Part shown: in pieces, positions 34,961 to 43,942 of the stretch
How the letters are laid out: each line of letters opens with the position of its first letter
Numbering within the stretch: the first letter of the stretch is position 1
DNA from: Microbacterium hydrocarbonoxydans
Lineage (GTDB): Bacteria > Actinomycetota > Actinomycetes > Actinomycetales > Microbacteriaceae
DNA: 64,000 nucleotides
Assembly: GCF_900105205.1 (NCBI RefSeq)
Contig: NZ_FNSQ01000005.1
Coordinates: 2,914,001 to 2,978,000, forward strand
Reading direction: 5' to 3'
Program-made: the position numbers and the translations under genes
The notes under the pieces: generated by a model
Seen by the model: the letters and a program-made list of their open reading frames with translations, nothing else
Database searches by the model: none
What the model was told of the DNA's origin: nothing

Positions 34961-36214
34961 TCAGTACGAGTACCGACCTGCGTTCTCACGGAGCCACGGC
35001 AGCGGATCGATCGTGCTGCCGTTGACGATGAGCTCGAAGTGCAGGTGCGCTCCGTAGGAGCGACCGGTGTTGCCTGTGTGGCCGACGATGTCGCCGACCT
35101 TCACGGTCTGCCCGGCCTTGACCTGCAGAGAGCCGTACTGCATGTGCGAGTAGTGGCTCGTGATGACCTTGCCGTCGATCACGTGATCGATGTAGACGGT
35201 CACGCCGTAGGCGCCGCCCTGCTCGGTCGCGATGCGGACGACACCGTCGGCGATCGCCTGGATCGGAGCGCCCTCGCCGGGCACGAAGTCGATGCCCTCG
35301 TGCAGACGGCCCCAGCGCATGCCGTATCCCGAGCTCATCCCGACGCCGACCTTGAAGGGCCACTGGATGGCAGCTTCGGCGTCGTTGGTGAAGACCTCGT
35401 TGGAGTAGTTGATGCCCTCTTCGGAGGCCACCTGGATCAGCGAGACGGTGGAGAAGCTGTCAGAGCGAGCGAGCGACTCGTTCCTCACATCGGAAGAGGT
35501 GACGAACGCCTGGATCTCGTCGTCGGCGGTGCCTGCCTTCGAGGACGCGGATGCGGCGACCAGCGAGGTGCCCACGGCCTGCGGGCCCTGCACGGCGGCG
35601 ACCGCTTCTGCGGGAAGCGTCATGCCGACGGCGAGCAGTCCGGCGAGGCTCATCACGCCGACCGTCGCGCCGACGGCGAGGAACTTGCGGGCCTTCGGAC
35701 GCCGCGTGGCGACGTGCTCGGTCGGTGCCTGCGGGGCAGGCTCGGCCTGCGGCTCGGAATCGGGAGCCGACATGGCTGCCGCGGCGATCGAGCGGAACGC
35801 GCGGGCCGCCGTCTCGAAAGCGTCGGCGGAGGACTCGGCGTCTGCGACATCAGACTCCGCCTCGTCAGGCTCAGCCTCGACGTCGTCCGCGAGAGACGAC
35901 AGGTCTATCGGGGCGTCGACGGACTCGACGGCCGGTTCCACGACGTCATCCGCTTCGACAGGCTCTGCCGCAACGAGCTCATCCGAACCGGAGGAGGCAG
36001 TGGCTGCGGCGACAGCGGTCGCGGCGATGAAGACCTCAGCGGTGTTCAGTCGCTGACGCGCTGCCCGGCGCGAGGTCGGGGTGTCGGAGACGATGGGTGC
36101 GGCTTCGGAGACGGCTTCCGGTGCTCCTGCCGCGGGGGCCTCGAAGGCCGCAGTGCGGGGACGGCTGGAGCGGCGCGTGGGCGCAGAGGCAGCCTGGGGA
36201 TTCTCGAAGGGCAA
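34961..36214 (-). CDS. M23-family peptidoglycan peptidase, membrane-anchored
   Basis: A 417-aa protein. The first ~175 residues are disordered and Ala/Glu/Asp-rich. A TM helix follows in KFLAVGATVGVMSLAGLLAVGMTLP, then a linker and a C-terminal LytM/M23 domain: GMRWGRLHEGIDFVPGEG (zinc His and Asp) and GAHLHFELIVNG (HxH). These enzymes cut peptide cross-links in the wall. TTG at 36214 is chosen because GAGAG lies upstream; a TTG at 36241 is also in frame but has no ribosome site. No c-di-AMP riboswitch is evident upstream. Confidence 0.88.
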   Translation of the reverse strand: MPFENPQAASAPTRRSSRPRTAAFEAPAAGAPEAVSEAAPIVSDTPTSRRAARQRLNTAEVFIAATAVAAATASSGSDELVAAEPVEADDVVEPAVESVDAPIDLSSLADDVEAEPDEAESDVADAESSADAFETAARAFRSIAAAAMSAPDSEPQAEPAPQAPTEHVATRRPKARKFLAVGATVGVMSLAGLLAVGMTLPAEAVAAVQGPQAVGTSLVAASASSKAGTADDEIQAFVTSSDVRNESLARSDSFSTVSLIQVASEEGINYSNEVFTNDAEAAIQWPFKVGVGMSSGYGMRWGRLHEGIDFVPGEGAPIQAIADGVVRIATEQGGAYGVTVYIDHVIDGKVITSHYSHMQYGSLQVKAGQTVKVGDIVGHTGNTGRSYGAHLHFELIVNGSTIDPLPWLRENAGRYSY

Positions 36215-36336
36215 AGCAGATTCTCTCGGGTTAAACGTCAAGCTCGGGGGCGCTTACTACCCTCATCGATTCGGGCCGATGAAAGTAACGATCGGATAAA
36301 CCCTAGCCTGCTCCACCTGGGAATGCCATGAATCGG

Positions 36337-37137
36337 TCACGTTTCATCCTGAAGAATTTCGGCGACCCGGTTGTGGACCTCGGTTCCACCGGCGATGAGC
36401 ATGGGTCTCGCAGACGCGGTGTCGACCAGGGAGACAAGTCCGCCGGCCTCGCTCACCAGCAGCGCACCGGCGGCGTGATCCCACGGCTTGAGGCCACGTT
36501 CGAAGTACCCGTCAAGACGACCTGCGGCGACGAACGCGAGGTCGAGCGACGCGGCACCGGCGCGACGCAGGTCTCTGGCGATGGTCATCACGCGGCGCAC
36601 GGTGGCGAGATCACCGTCGTGTGTCGCCGGGTCGTATCCGAAGCCCGTCGCGAGGAGCGCCCCGGCGGGCGCTTCGGTGGTGACGGACAGCCGCTGATCG
36701 CCGAGCCAGGCACCGTGCCCTCGCGCCGCGGTGAAGAGCTCGCCGGACGCAGGGGCGAAGACGGCCCCGGCCAGGGCCACCCACTCCCCCGGCCGGGCCG
36801 GTCCTTCGACCGCGGCGATGCTGACGGCGTATGAGGGGATGCCGTAGGCGTAGTTGACGGTGCCGTCGATCGGGTCGACGACCCAGGTGATGCCCGTGTC
36901 GCCCTCGGCGGCATCCGACTCCTCGCCGAGGAACCCGTCATCGGGGCGCGCCGTCTGGAGGAGTTCACGGATGAGCGCCTCGACCTCCCGGTCGGCATCG
37001 GTCACGATGTCGGCGAGGCTGGACTTCGTCGCGGCGAGATGCACGCCCTCGGCTCGCCGTGTGCGAGCGAGGTCGCCGGCCTCACGTGCGATCTGCGAAG
37101 CGATGTCGGCGAGTTCCTGCGCCAGGCCGCCGGTCAC
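36337..37137 (-). CDS. Inositol monophosphatase family protein
   Basis: A 266-aa Mg-dependent phosphatase. ATKSSLADIVTDADREVEALI, GEESDA, the metal signature WVVDPIDGTVNYAYGIP and the C-terminal WDHAAGALLVSEAGG are the family motifs. The possible substrate is inositol phosphate, histidinol phosphate (HisN-type) or NADP. It overlaps the upstream membrane gene by 4 nt (ATGA). Confidence 0.92.
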   Translation of the reverse strand: MTGGLAQELADIASQIAREAGDLARTRRAEGVHLAATKSSLADIVTDADREVEALIRELLQTARPDDGFLGEESDAAEGDTGITWVVDPIDGTVNYAYGIPSYAVSIAAVEGPARPGEWVALAGAVFAPASGELFTAARGHGAWLGDQRLSVTTEAPAGALLATGFGYDPATHDGDLATVRRVMTIARDLRRAGAASLDLAFVAAGRLDGYFERGLKPWDHAAGALLVSEAGGLVSLVDTASARPMLIAGGTEVHNRVAEILQDET

Positions 37138-38126
37138 TGCTGAGGGCGCGGCGGAGCGGGCGGATACGCCTCAGGAGCCTGTGGCACGGGCGGCACGTCG
37201 GGTGCCTGCGCGTACGGCTCGGGCGCCGGCGCGGGCGGGAACTGCGCGACCGGGAACTGGGGGGCCGGAGGCTGCTGGTTCGGGTAGTGCTGCGTCGGAT
37301 ACTGCTGTCCCGGGTACTGCTCAGGCGCTGCGGGAAGGCTCTGCTGCGCGGGCTGCGCGGAGGGGTGCCCGGTGTAGTAGGCGTTCCAGTCCGGCGATCC
37401 GTCGATGAGCGCGGGAAGCGGTGTCGCGCCGTCCGCATACGTCGGCCAGGCCGGCGCGGCCGCGATGCCCTGAGCCGCAGGGGCCGGCTTGCGCGGAGCG
37501 AAGAGAGCGTTCAGCAGCGGGATGAGCGTGGTGCCGACGGCCGCGAGGATCGTCAGCGCCACGACGATGCGCCAGTACAGCTCGCCGTACTCGAACGTGT
37601 TCGGGAAGGTCAGGAAGAAGATCAGCATCGCGGCGAGCGCTCCGAGGAACACGATGGTCGCGATGTAGATGATGCGGGTGAACGACGTGACATGGCGCTG
37701 CGCGGCAGGGGTGAACAGTCGCACGTGCAGCAGCGCGAGCTGCAGGATGCCGACGACGAGCAGCAGCTGGAAGAAGCGCTCAGCGCCCGCGAAGTACTGA
37801 TCGTCTTCGGGCAGCCAGATCTTCACCGCACCGACGAGCAGCGCGAAGATCCAGGTGACCATGCTCGACAGCGCGAGCCAGTCCGGACGGTTCGGCGCGA
37901 GCCCGGCCTCGAGGATCGCGATCCCCGCGAACGCCGCGAGCAGGAGGATGGTGAGGAAGGCCCGGCCGATCAGACCGTCCTGATCTCCGATCAGCACCCA
38001 CACGACGCAGACGAGGGCCGCCGCGATGAGGGCGCCGATCGCGATCCAGAGCGCACCTCGGATGAGCAGGGACATGTTCTTCTTCTCGGCCAGCGGGGGC
38101 TGCGGGACGATCTCCGGCTGCGACAT
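37134..38126 (-). CDS. Multi-TM membrane protein with Pro/Gln-rich tail
   Basis: A 330-aa protein of unknown function. About seven helices occupy residues 20-205 (LIRGALWIAIGALIAAALVCVVWVLIG onward). The cytoplasmic C-terminal ~110 residues are low-complexity Pro/Gln/Tyr/Ala with YPGQQYPTQHYPNQQPP-like repeats. ATG at 38126 is chosen because AGAGGA lies just upstream; two earlier in-frame ATGs lack it. Translationally coupled to the inositol phosphatase gene. Confidence 0.78.
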   Translation of the reverse strand: MSQPEIVPQPPLAEKKNMSLLIRGALWIAIGALIAAALVCVVWVLIGDQDGLIGRAFLTILLLAAFAGIAILEAGLAPNRPDWLALSSMVTWIFALLVGAVKIWLPEDDQYFAGAERFFQLLLVVGILQLALLHVRLFTPAAQRHVTSFTRIIYIATIVFLGALAAMLIFFLTFPNTFEYGELYWRIVVALTILAAVGTTLIPLLNALFAPRKPAPAAQGIAAAPAWPTYADGATPLPALIDGSPDWNAYYTGHPSAQPAQQSLPAAPEQYPGQQYPTQHYPNQQPPAPQFPVAQFPPAPAPEPYAQAPDVPPVPQAPEAYPPAPPRPQQ

Positions 38127-38234
38127 CGCGTTCCTCTCGTTGAGCGGCGTTGCGTTCATCCTTGCACGCGGCGGCGCGCGACTCACGTCGCCCGCACGAT
38201 CGGTGGGGAGATCGACGGCGGGCCGACGAACGGC

Positions 38235-39029
38235 TCAGCCGCGGCGGGCGGATGCGGCGGCGAAGGCGGTGATGCGGGCCTGCGCGTCCGGCGTGGCCAT
38301 GGATGCCCCGATCGACCGCGCCTCCTCGGAGAGCTGCTCGGCGAAGGTGCGCTCCGGCTGCGAGCGCACGAGCCTCTTGGCATGCCCGTAGGCCTCGGCC
38401 GCTCCGGCGAGCCAGAATCGGGCGATCTCCTCGGCACGCGCTCGCACCTGCTCGGCCTCGTGCGCGGAGTCCTCACCTTCGACCGCCTCAGCGACGAGTC
38501 CCCACTCGACGGCCTCGTCCGCGGTGAGCAGTCGATCCTGCAGCACGAGCTGCAGAGCCCTGCGCTGGCCGACCGCGCGAGCCAGCTGGGCGGACACCGA
38601 CAGATCCGGCGTGAGTCCGATGTTGGCGTAGAGGCTCCCGAGGCGCGAGCGGGAGCCGACGACGGCGTAGTCCGTGCTCAGGAGGATCCCGAGTCCTCCC
38701 CCGGCCGTGGTCCCGTGGGCGGCGGCGACGACCGGCACGGCGGATTCGGTGAGCGAGCGGATGCCGGAGTTGATGACCTCGGCGAGCGCGGTGATCTCCG
38801 CACCCGACCCCATGCTCGTCGCCATCTCGATGACATCGCCGCCCGCGCAGAACGCCGGGCCTGCCGCATCGAGCAGGATGACCTTGACGTCGGACCGCGA
38901 CGTCGCCTCTGCCGTGGCATCCCGCCACGCGTGCGCGAGGTCGGCGTTGAAGGCGTTGAGTCGTGCGGGGCGGTTCAGCGTCAGCCGAGCCAATCCTCCG
39001 TCGACGGCGAGCAGGATGGCATCGTTCAT
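38235..39029 (-). CDS. Enoyl-CoA hydratase/isomerase family protein
   Basis: A 264-aa crotonase-fold enzyme. LTLNRPARLNAFNADL and GPAFCAGGDVIEMA give one oxyanion-hole strand. AAHGTTAGGGLGILLSTDYAVVGSRSRLG gives the second. In the segment DLSVSAQLARAVGQRRALQL the catalytic Glu of hydratases is not obvious, so an isomerase or other acyl-CoA activity is possible. AAGGAG precedes the ATG. The long upstream open frame lies over the FBP gene in another frame and is not coding. Confidence 0.88.
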   Translation of the reverse strand: MNDAILLAVDGGLARLTLNRPARLNAFNADLAHAWRDATAEATSRSDVKVILLDAAGPAFCAGGDVIEMATSMGSGAEITALAEVINSGIRSLTESAVPVVAAAHGTTAGGGLGILLSTDYAVVGSRSRLGSLYANIGLTPDLSVSAQLARAVGQRRALQLVLQDRLLTADEAVEWGLVAEAVEGEDSAHEAEQVRARAEEIARFWLAGAAEAYGHAKRLVRSQPERTFAEQLSEEARSIGASMATPDAQARITAFAAASARRG

Positions 39030-39075
39030 GGCTTCTCCTTCGAGCGCAGGACGTATGCGACCAGGGTAATCGCGA

Positions 39076-39567
39076 TCAGGCGCGCTGCCGTACGCGCCCG
39101 ACGAACGACTCCATGCGTCGCCGCGTGCCGTCGAGGCGCAGGTCGACCTGACCCGGCGCGAGCACCTCGTTCGGCGCGAGCGGATGCGCGAGTCGCACGT
39201 TCTCGTGGCACGACAGGTCCGTGCAGATGTAGGTGCCGACCGAGTCTCCCCGCGCTCCGCCCTCCCCCGCGAGCCGCGCCGAGAACAGCGCGACCTGGTT
39301 TCCCGGCTGGAGAGTGTGGCAGATGTTGCACATGCCCGAGCGTGCGCGGCCCGGATCGGATGCACGGAGCACGATGCCGGACACCTCACCGTCGTGCTGT
39401 GTGAGCACGTACCCGCGGCGGCCCGCACTCGGATCGCGCCACGCGAAGAAGTCGAGGTAGTCCCAGTCGATCAGCACGAAGTCGTGCGGCATCTCCATGA
39501 CCCGCAGCTCGTCCGCATCCGCGTTGACGAAGGATGCACGGACCTCTGCCTCGGTGAGCGCTCGCAT
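39076..39567 (-). CDS. FBP (FusB/EF-G-binding) domain treble-clef protein
   Basis: A 163-aa protein. Cys80 and Cys83 (CNICH) and Cys115/Cys120 (CTDLSC) form the treble-clef zinc site. MPHDFVLIDWDYLDFFAWRDPSAGRRGYVL and LSCHENVRLA are typical of the FBP C-terminal family. FusB members bind EF-G and rescue it from fusidic acid; whether this actinobacterial homolog does so is unknown. TAGACT lies 6 nt before the ATG, so it is probably leaderless. Confidence 0.88.
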   Translation of the reverse strand: MRALTEAEVRASFVNADADELRVMEMPHDFVLIDWDYLDFFAWRDPSAGRRGYVLTQHDGEVSGIVLRASDPGRARSGMCNICHTLQPGNQVALFSARLAGEGGARGDSVGTYICTDLSCHENVRLAHPLAPNEVLAPGQVDLRLDGTRRRMESFVGRVRQRA

Positions 39568-39573
39568 CCGTCC

Positions 39574-39579
39574 AGTCTA
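39574..39579 (-). promoter_or_regulatory. -10 element (TAGACT), leaderless FBP gene
   Basis: Minus-strand TAGACT, then GGACGG, then the ATG at 39567. Confidence 0.6.
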
Positions 39580-39624
39580 TGAAGACGCGGCCCTCAGGGG
39601 CTCGCCGACCCGGCTGCGGGCAAG

Positions 39625-40332
39625 TCAGCCGGCGGCGCGCTGCATCGCCTCGTCGGCCTCCGTGACGATGTTGCGCATCGCGGTGGCCGCGGCATCCGTC
39701 TCTCCTCCGGCGACCGCGAACGCGACGTCCCGGTGCCACTGCACGGCGTTCGGATCGGCCACGTGCGGCATGAGATGGTGCGCGGTCCGGCCGCGGAGCA
39801 CCGCTTCGACCATGCCGCCGAGGGCTGCGAGCATCCCGTTCCCTGAGGACTCCAGCAGGAGCCGATGGAACCGGATGTCGGCCTCGAGGTAGCGATCGTC
39901 ATCGGCCGCGTGGTCCTCCTGCCCCATCGCGACGACCAGCGAGACGAGTTCGACCCGCTGCTCCGAGGTCGCGGTGCCAGCGGCCAGCCGGGCCGCCAGC
40001 GGCTCGATCACCGAACGCAGCTGGCTGAGCTCCCTGAGCTGCTCATCGCGCCCCGGTCCGGCGAGCCGCCAGGCGATCACCTCGGGCGCGTAGACGTTCC
40101 AGTCCGCGCGCGGTCGGACCTCGACCCCCGACTTGCGACGGACCCAGACCAGGCCGAAGGACTCGAGCACTCGGACGGCCTCGCGGGCGGCTGAGCGGGA
40201 GACGCCGCGCTCCTGGGCCAACTCGACCGTGAGCATCCGCGAGCCGGGCGGATGCTCTCCGTCGACGATCGCCCGCCCCAACTCGGCGACGAGCGAGTCG
40301 TGGACGGGGCTGGACGGGCCGGGGACGGTCAT
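39625..40332 (-). CDS. GntR-family (FadR subfamily) regulator of gluconate genes
   Basis: A 235-aa protein. The N-terminal winged helix (SLVAELGRAIVDGEHPPGSRMLTVELAQERGVSRSAAREAVRVLESFGLVWVRRKSGVEV) is GntR. The C-terminal ~150 residues are the all-helical FCD domain, with a metal/ligand His series (DIRFHRLLLESSGN, THHLMPHV-like region). It is divergent from gluconate permease and gluconokinase genes, so it is likely their gluconate-responsive repressor. Confidence 0.92.
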   Translation of the reverse strand: MTVPGPSSPVHDSLVAELGRAIVDGEHPPGSRMLTVELAQERGVSRSAAREAVRVLESFGLVWVRRKSGVEVRPRADWNVYAPEVIAWRLAGPGRDEQLRELSQLRSVIEPLAARLAAGTATSEQRVELVSLVVAMGQEDHAADDDRYLEADIRFHRLLLESSGNGMLAALGGMVEAVLRGRTAHHLMPHVADPNAVQWHRDVAFAVAGGETDAAATAMRNIVTEADEAMQRAAG

Positions 40333-40343
40333 ATGACGAGTAT

Positions 40344-40355
40344 GCCTGTACAGGC
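40344..40355. promoter_or_regulatory. 12-bp perfect palindrome upstream of gntR gene
   Basis: GCCTGTACAGGC. It overlaps the end of the CATACT hexamer that sits 6 nt before the regulator ATG, so it would suit autorepression. Confidence 0.5.
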
Positions 40356-40422
40356 GGCCTGATGTGCGTCGTCTGCGACCGGATGGTCTTTTATGTTGCG
40401 CATGTCGTGGTATGCGTGCTTA

Positions 40423-40437
40423 TTATGTACGACATAA
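40423..40437. promoter_or_regulatory. Candidate GntR operator upstream of the gluconate permease
   Basis: TTATGT, ACG, ACATAA: a perfect 15-bp dyad 33 bp before the permease ATG. A related half-site TTATGTTGCGCAT lies at about 40391. FadR-type GntR proteins typically bind such short dyads. Confidence 0.6.
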
Positions 40438-40469
40438 GGTCGTAAACCACGCCCGGATCAAGGAAGCTC

Positions 40470-41879
40470 ATGGCACTCTTCACCCCCGCCGCCGATGCAC
40501 TCATGACGGCAGTCAGCGACACCGCAGCCCCCGACCGCCCCGCAGGACAGCTGATCGCCGCCGCCGTGATCGGCATCGCGATCATCATCATCCTCATCAC
40601 CTGGGTGAAGCTGCATCCCTTCCTCTCCCTCACGGTCGGAGCGCTGGCCACCGGCGCGATCGCCGGCATGGACATCGCCGCCGCCATCACCAGCTTCTCG
40701 ACGGGCTTCGGCACGACCATGGGCGGCGTCGGCATCCTGATCGCGCTCGGTGCGATCTACGGCAAGCTCCTCGCCGACTCCGGCGGCGCCGACCGGATCG
40801 TCGACACGCTCGTGAGCCGTGCCAGCGCCCGGTCTCTCCCGTGGGTCATGGGACTCATCGGCGCCGTCATCGGCCTGCCGATGTTCTTCGAGGTCGGCCT
40901 CGTGCTGCTCGTACCTGTCATCATCCTGGTGGCGCGCCGCTCGGGTGCGCCGCTCATGCGCATCGCGATCCCGACCCTCGCCGGCCTCTCCGCCATGCAC
41001 GGCCTCGTGCCGCCGCACCCTGGTCCGCTCGCCGCGATCGATGCGCTCGGCGCCAACCTCGGACTCACGCTCGCGTTCGGTGTCATCGTCGCGATCCCCG
41101 CCGTCATCGTGTCCGGCCCGCTCTTCGCCCGCTTCGCCGCCCGCTGGGTCGACGTTCCGGTCCCCGAGCTCTTCGTGACCGCAGAGGACGAGGGTGAGGC
41201 ACAGCGCCGCCGGCCGTCGTTCGGAGCGACGCTCTTCAGCATCCTGCTCCCGGTGTCCCTGATGCTCGCGAAGGCCATCGCCGACATCTCCGCGGCAGGA
41301 TCGGATGCTCCGTGGAAGGTCGCACTCGACTTCCTCGGCACGCCGGTCATCGCGCTGCTCATCGCCGTGATCGCCGGCTTCTTCATCCTCGGCCGCGGCG
41401 CCGGCTTCGACCGCACCCGTGTGAACGAGATCGTGGGCTCGTCGCTCGGCCCGATCGCCGGTATCCTCCTGATCGTGGGCGCCGGCGGTGGGTTCAAGCA
41501 GGTGCTGGTCGACACCGGCATCGGCAACGTCATCGCGCAGTTCGTGTCCGGCTCGTCCGTGTCGGTGCTGGTGCTCGCCTGGCTCGTCGCCGTCGTCATC
41601 CGCATCGCCACCGGCTCCGCGACCGTCGCGACGATCACCGCCGCCGGCATCCTGCAGCCGCTGACCGAGACGCTCGACTCGCCCATGGTGGCGCTGCTCG
41701 TGCTCGCGATCGGCTCCGGATCGGTGTTCCTCTCGCACGTCAACGACGCGGGATTCTGGCTCATCAAGGAGTACTTCGGCCTGAGCATCCCGCAGACGCT
41801 GAAGTCCTGGACGGTGCTCGAGTGCCTCATCTCCGTCACCGGTCTCGCCGGCGTCCTCGTCCTGAGCCTGTTCGTCTGA
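40470..41879 (+). CDS. gntP: Gluconate:H+ symporter (GntP family)
   Basis: A 469-aa inner-membrane transporter with about 12-14 helices. FSTGFGTTMGGVGILIALGAIYGKLLADSGGADRIVDTL and the motif MHGLVPPHPGPLAAI are diagnostic of GntP. GSGSVFLSHVNDAGFWLIKEYFGLS is the conserved C-terminal signature. It imports gluconate or a related sugar acid. AAGGAAG precedes the ATG, and the kinase follows 7 bp after the stop. Confidence 0.95.
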   Translation: MALFTPAADALMTAVSDTAAPDRPAGQLIAAAVIGIAIIIILITWVKLHPFLSLTVGALATGAIAGMDIAAAITSFSTGFGTTMGGVGILIALGAIYGKLLADSGGADRIVDTLVSRASARSLPWVMGLIGAVIGLPMFFEVGLVLLVPVIILVARRSGAPLMRIAIPTLAGLSAMHGLVPPHPGPLAAIDALGANLGLTLAFGVIVAIPAVIVSGPLFARFAARWVDVPVPELFVTAEDEGEAQRRRPSFGATLFSILLPVSLMLAKAIADISAAGSDAPWKVALDFLGTPVIALLIAVIAGFFILGRGAGFDRTRVNEIVGSSLGPIAGILLIVGAGGGFKQVLVDTGIGNVIAQFVSGSSVSVLVLAWLVAVVIRIATGSATVATITAAGILQPLTETLDSPMVALLVLAIGSGSVFLSHVNDAGFWLIKEYFGLSIPQTLKSWTVLECLISVTGLAGVLVLSLFV

Positions 41880-41886
41880 GCCCGCC

Positions 41887-42405
41887 ATGATGTCCGTCAA
41901 CGCACCCGTCCTGGTCTTCATGGGCGTCGCGAGCACCGGCAAGTCCACGGTCGCCGCGATGCTCGCCGGGCGCCTCGGCTGGGCCTTCGAAGAGGGCGAC
42001 GACCTGCACCCCGAGGCGAACGTCGCCAAGATGGCAGCCGGCCACGCGCTCACCGACGAGGACCGCTGGCCCTGGCTCGATCGGATCGCCGAATGGATCG
42101 ACGAGCGCATCGACGCCGGCGAACCCGGCATCGTCACCTGCTCGGCGCTGCGCCGCAGCTATCGCGACGTGCTGCGTCGGGAGGCTGTCACGTTCGTGCA
42201 CTTCGCGGGTGACCGCGAGCTGATCCTCGAGCGGATGCTGCGCCGGCAGGGTCACTTCATGCCCGCCACCCTCCTCGACTCGCAGTTCGCGACCCTCGAG
42301 CCGCCGGAGGACGACGAGAGGGCGATCACGATCGACATCTCGTTGACCCCCGCGGAGCAGGCGGCGCAGATCGCGTCACGGCTGCGGCTGCATCCGGACT
42401 ACTGA
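41887..42405 (+). CDS. gntK: Gluconokinase
   Basis: Phosphorylates gluconate to 6-phosphogluconate for the pentose phosphate pathway, 172 aa. P-loop GVASTGKST is at 13-21. FEEGDDLHPEANVAKMAAGHALTDEDRWPWL and CSALRRSYRD are the substrate-binding motifs; HFMPATLLDSQFATLEPPEDDE is the family C-terminus. ATG at 41887 or the adjacent 41890. Confidence 0.96.
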   Translation: MMSVNAPVLVFMGVASTGKSTVAAMLAGRLGWAFEEGDDLHPEANVAKMAAGHALTDEDRWPWLDRIAEWIDERIDAGEPGIVTCSALRRSYRDVLRREAVTFVHFAGDRELILERMLRRQGHFMPATLLDSQFATLEPPEDDERAITIDISLTPAEQAAQIASRLRLHPDY

Positions 42406-42431
42406 GGGCGGGGTTTGCGGCGGTCGCGGAG

Positions 42432-42905
42432 CTATCCCGCGAGCAGCTGCAGACCCCGGATCCCCTCGACCACGAGGTCGTGATCGTCTGCGGACGGGAG
42501 ACCAGACACCGTGGCGACGGCGACCACGCCGACCCCAGCGACCCTGATCGGGACTGCGCCGCCCGCGACGGCGTAGGTCGAACGGTCGAGCCAGCCCGGC
42601 TCGTGCATGTCGCGGCCGCCCTGTGCGATGCGCTCCTCCAGCAGCGCCGTGCTCGTCTCGAGACGCAGGGCCGTCGCGGCCTTCTTCGCGGCCCAGACGT
42701 CGTTGTCGGCCGTGGCTCCGGGCAGCGAGGCGTGGAACAGCACCCCGCCGGCCGTCCGGATGTCGACGGCCACCGGAGCGGATGCCGCCAGTGCGCGCTC
42801 TGCGATCCCCCGCCCGAGATCCCAGGCGTCCTTGCGATCGAACCGGCGCAGCACCAGCTCGACGTGCTCCCGCTCCAGCTGGTCGAGCCTCGTCTGGTCA
42901 CTCAT
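42432..42905 (-). CDS. UPF0303/GlcG-HbpS-like (heme-degrading domain) protein
   Basis: A 157-aa protein. AWDLGRGIAERALAASAPVAVDIRTAGGVLFHASLPGATADNDVWAAKKAATALRLETST and DRSTYAVAGGAVPIRVAGVGVVAVATVSGLPSADDHDLVVEGI match the UPF0303/YBR137W-like family. The domain is sometimes labelled heme-degrading; the biological role is unclear. ATG at 42905 has AGGGG 7 nt upstream. Convergent with gntK across 26 bp. Confidence 0.85.
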   Translation of the reverse strand: MSDQTRLDQLEREHVELVLRRFDRKDAWDLGRGIAERALAASAPVAVDIRTAGGVLFHASLPGATADNDVWAAKKAATALRLETSTALLEERIAQGGRDMHEPGWLDRSTYAVAGGAVPIRVAGVGVVAVATVSGLPSADDHDLVVEGIRGLQLLAG

Positions 42906-43037
42906 CGGCAAACCCCTTTCGTCTGCGTGTCAGCCGGGCTCCCCCGACCCGTAGGGGCGAACCGGCTGCTGTCTCTGGAAGGCGTACTCGCCCCCTTGCC
43001 GGCCGCCGACGGTCGACTGTGATCGGCGACCGCGAGG

Positions 43038-43403
43038 GTGACATTCAAGTTACAGAACATCCTCGCCGTCCTCATTGTGGCGGACTTCGTCGGCCTCGTG
43101 TGCGCCGCTCTCGCTGTGTGGTTGGTGCGCGACACTGTCGCCGCGTACAGGCGAGCCCGCCTGACCTCGGCCATCGTTACTGGAGCAGTAATCCTGGCGC
43201 TGGCAATTCTTTCGCAGATCACGTCTCCTGCGGGTTGGCCGCTGGACGCGCTTCCGGTCTGGCAGCGTGGCGGACACTTCATTGCCACCTCAAGCGCATT
43301 CGTGATGTTCACTGCCTTCCTCTTCGTGTGGAGCTTGTCGAAGACGACAGTCGTTTCGACGTCTACGACACGCGCGCCAACGGACTCCGCCGAGGCGCTC
43401 TAG
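43038..43403 (+). CDS. Small three-TM membrane protein, hypothetical
   Basis: A 121-aa protein. Helices lie in ILAVLIVADFVGLVCAALAVWLV, LTSAIVTGAVILALAILSQI and FIATSSAFVMFTAFLFVWSL. No family recognised. GTG start without a good ribosome site, so the start and even expression are uncertain. Its DNA is visibly lower in GC and uses more ATT/TTC-type codons than neighbours, suggesting it was acquired or is decaying. Confidence 0.5.
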   Translation: MTFKLQNILAVLIVADFVGLVCAALAVWLVRDTVAAYRRARLTSAIVTGAVILALAILSQITSPAGWPLDALPVWQRGGHFIATSSAFVMFTAFLFVWSLSKTTVVSTSTTRAPTDSAEAL

Positions 43404-43942
43404 CCCCTTCTGCACGTGCCCTGGCAGGACCCGTCGTACTCGCCGACTGCCGGGATACTGTCACCCACATCGCCCCGCTCTTGGCACACTCGTAAGGGCC
43501 ACCGTCGAAGCGTGGCCGCGACCGCGGCGCCTCCCGTCCAGGATGCAGCCGCGAAGCGCGATGGATGGGGCCCTCCTGAACATGTCGTGGTTAGCGGCCG
43601 AGAAGCGGCGAGTGCGCGGGTGGAGCACACATACTTGTCCGAGCTCCGCCGTCGACAGTTCATCGTCTTCGACGCAAAGCACGTCCTGACGGACACGCAC
43701 GCCCACGGTGGCTGAGGCACGCGGGTACAGGTTCTGAGACGTTCTCGACCAAAGCGCACGGCACGCAACATCAAAGCGGATTCACGCGACGCTCCGGAAC
43801 GTTCTCAGACCTGGCCACTGCCATCATCACCTCTAGCAACACCGGCGGCTTCAGTGTGCGTGAAAGCCAGTTGAACGGGCCTTGGGGCCGTGGTCGAGCC
43901 GCGCTAAGAGCTCCCGGAACGATTATGAGCACCGGAAAACGA
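43404..43942. other. Gene-poor, lower-GC patch next to tRNA-Tyr
   Basis: I find no supported gene in this stretch. A 99-codon frame at 43416-43715 has no recognisable domain, no ribosome site and unusual composition. An imperfect inverted repeat (GGTTCTGAGA-CGTTC near 43728-43743 against GGAACGTTCTCAGACC near 43795-43812) is present. It may be a remnant of an insertion; no integrase or att duplication of the tRNA end was found. Confidence 0.45.

Noticed and set aside
36215..36336. c-di-AMP (ydaO-type) riboswitch upstream of the M23 peptidase
   Set aside because: Such riboswitches often precede actinobacterial wall hydrolases, but the gap is too short and the conserved motifs are not recognisable.
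43416..43715. 99-codon frame in the gene-poor patch
   Set aside because: No ribosome site, no domain and odd composition; kept only as part of the described patch.
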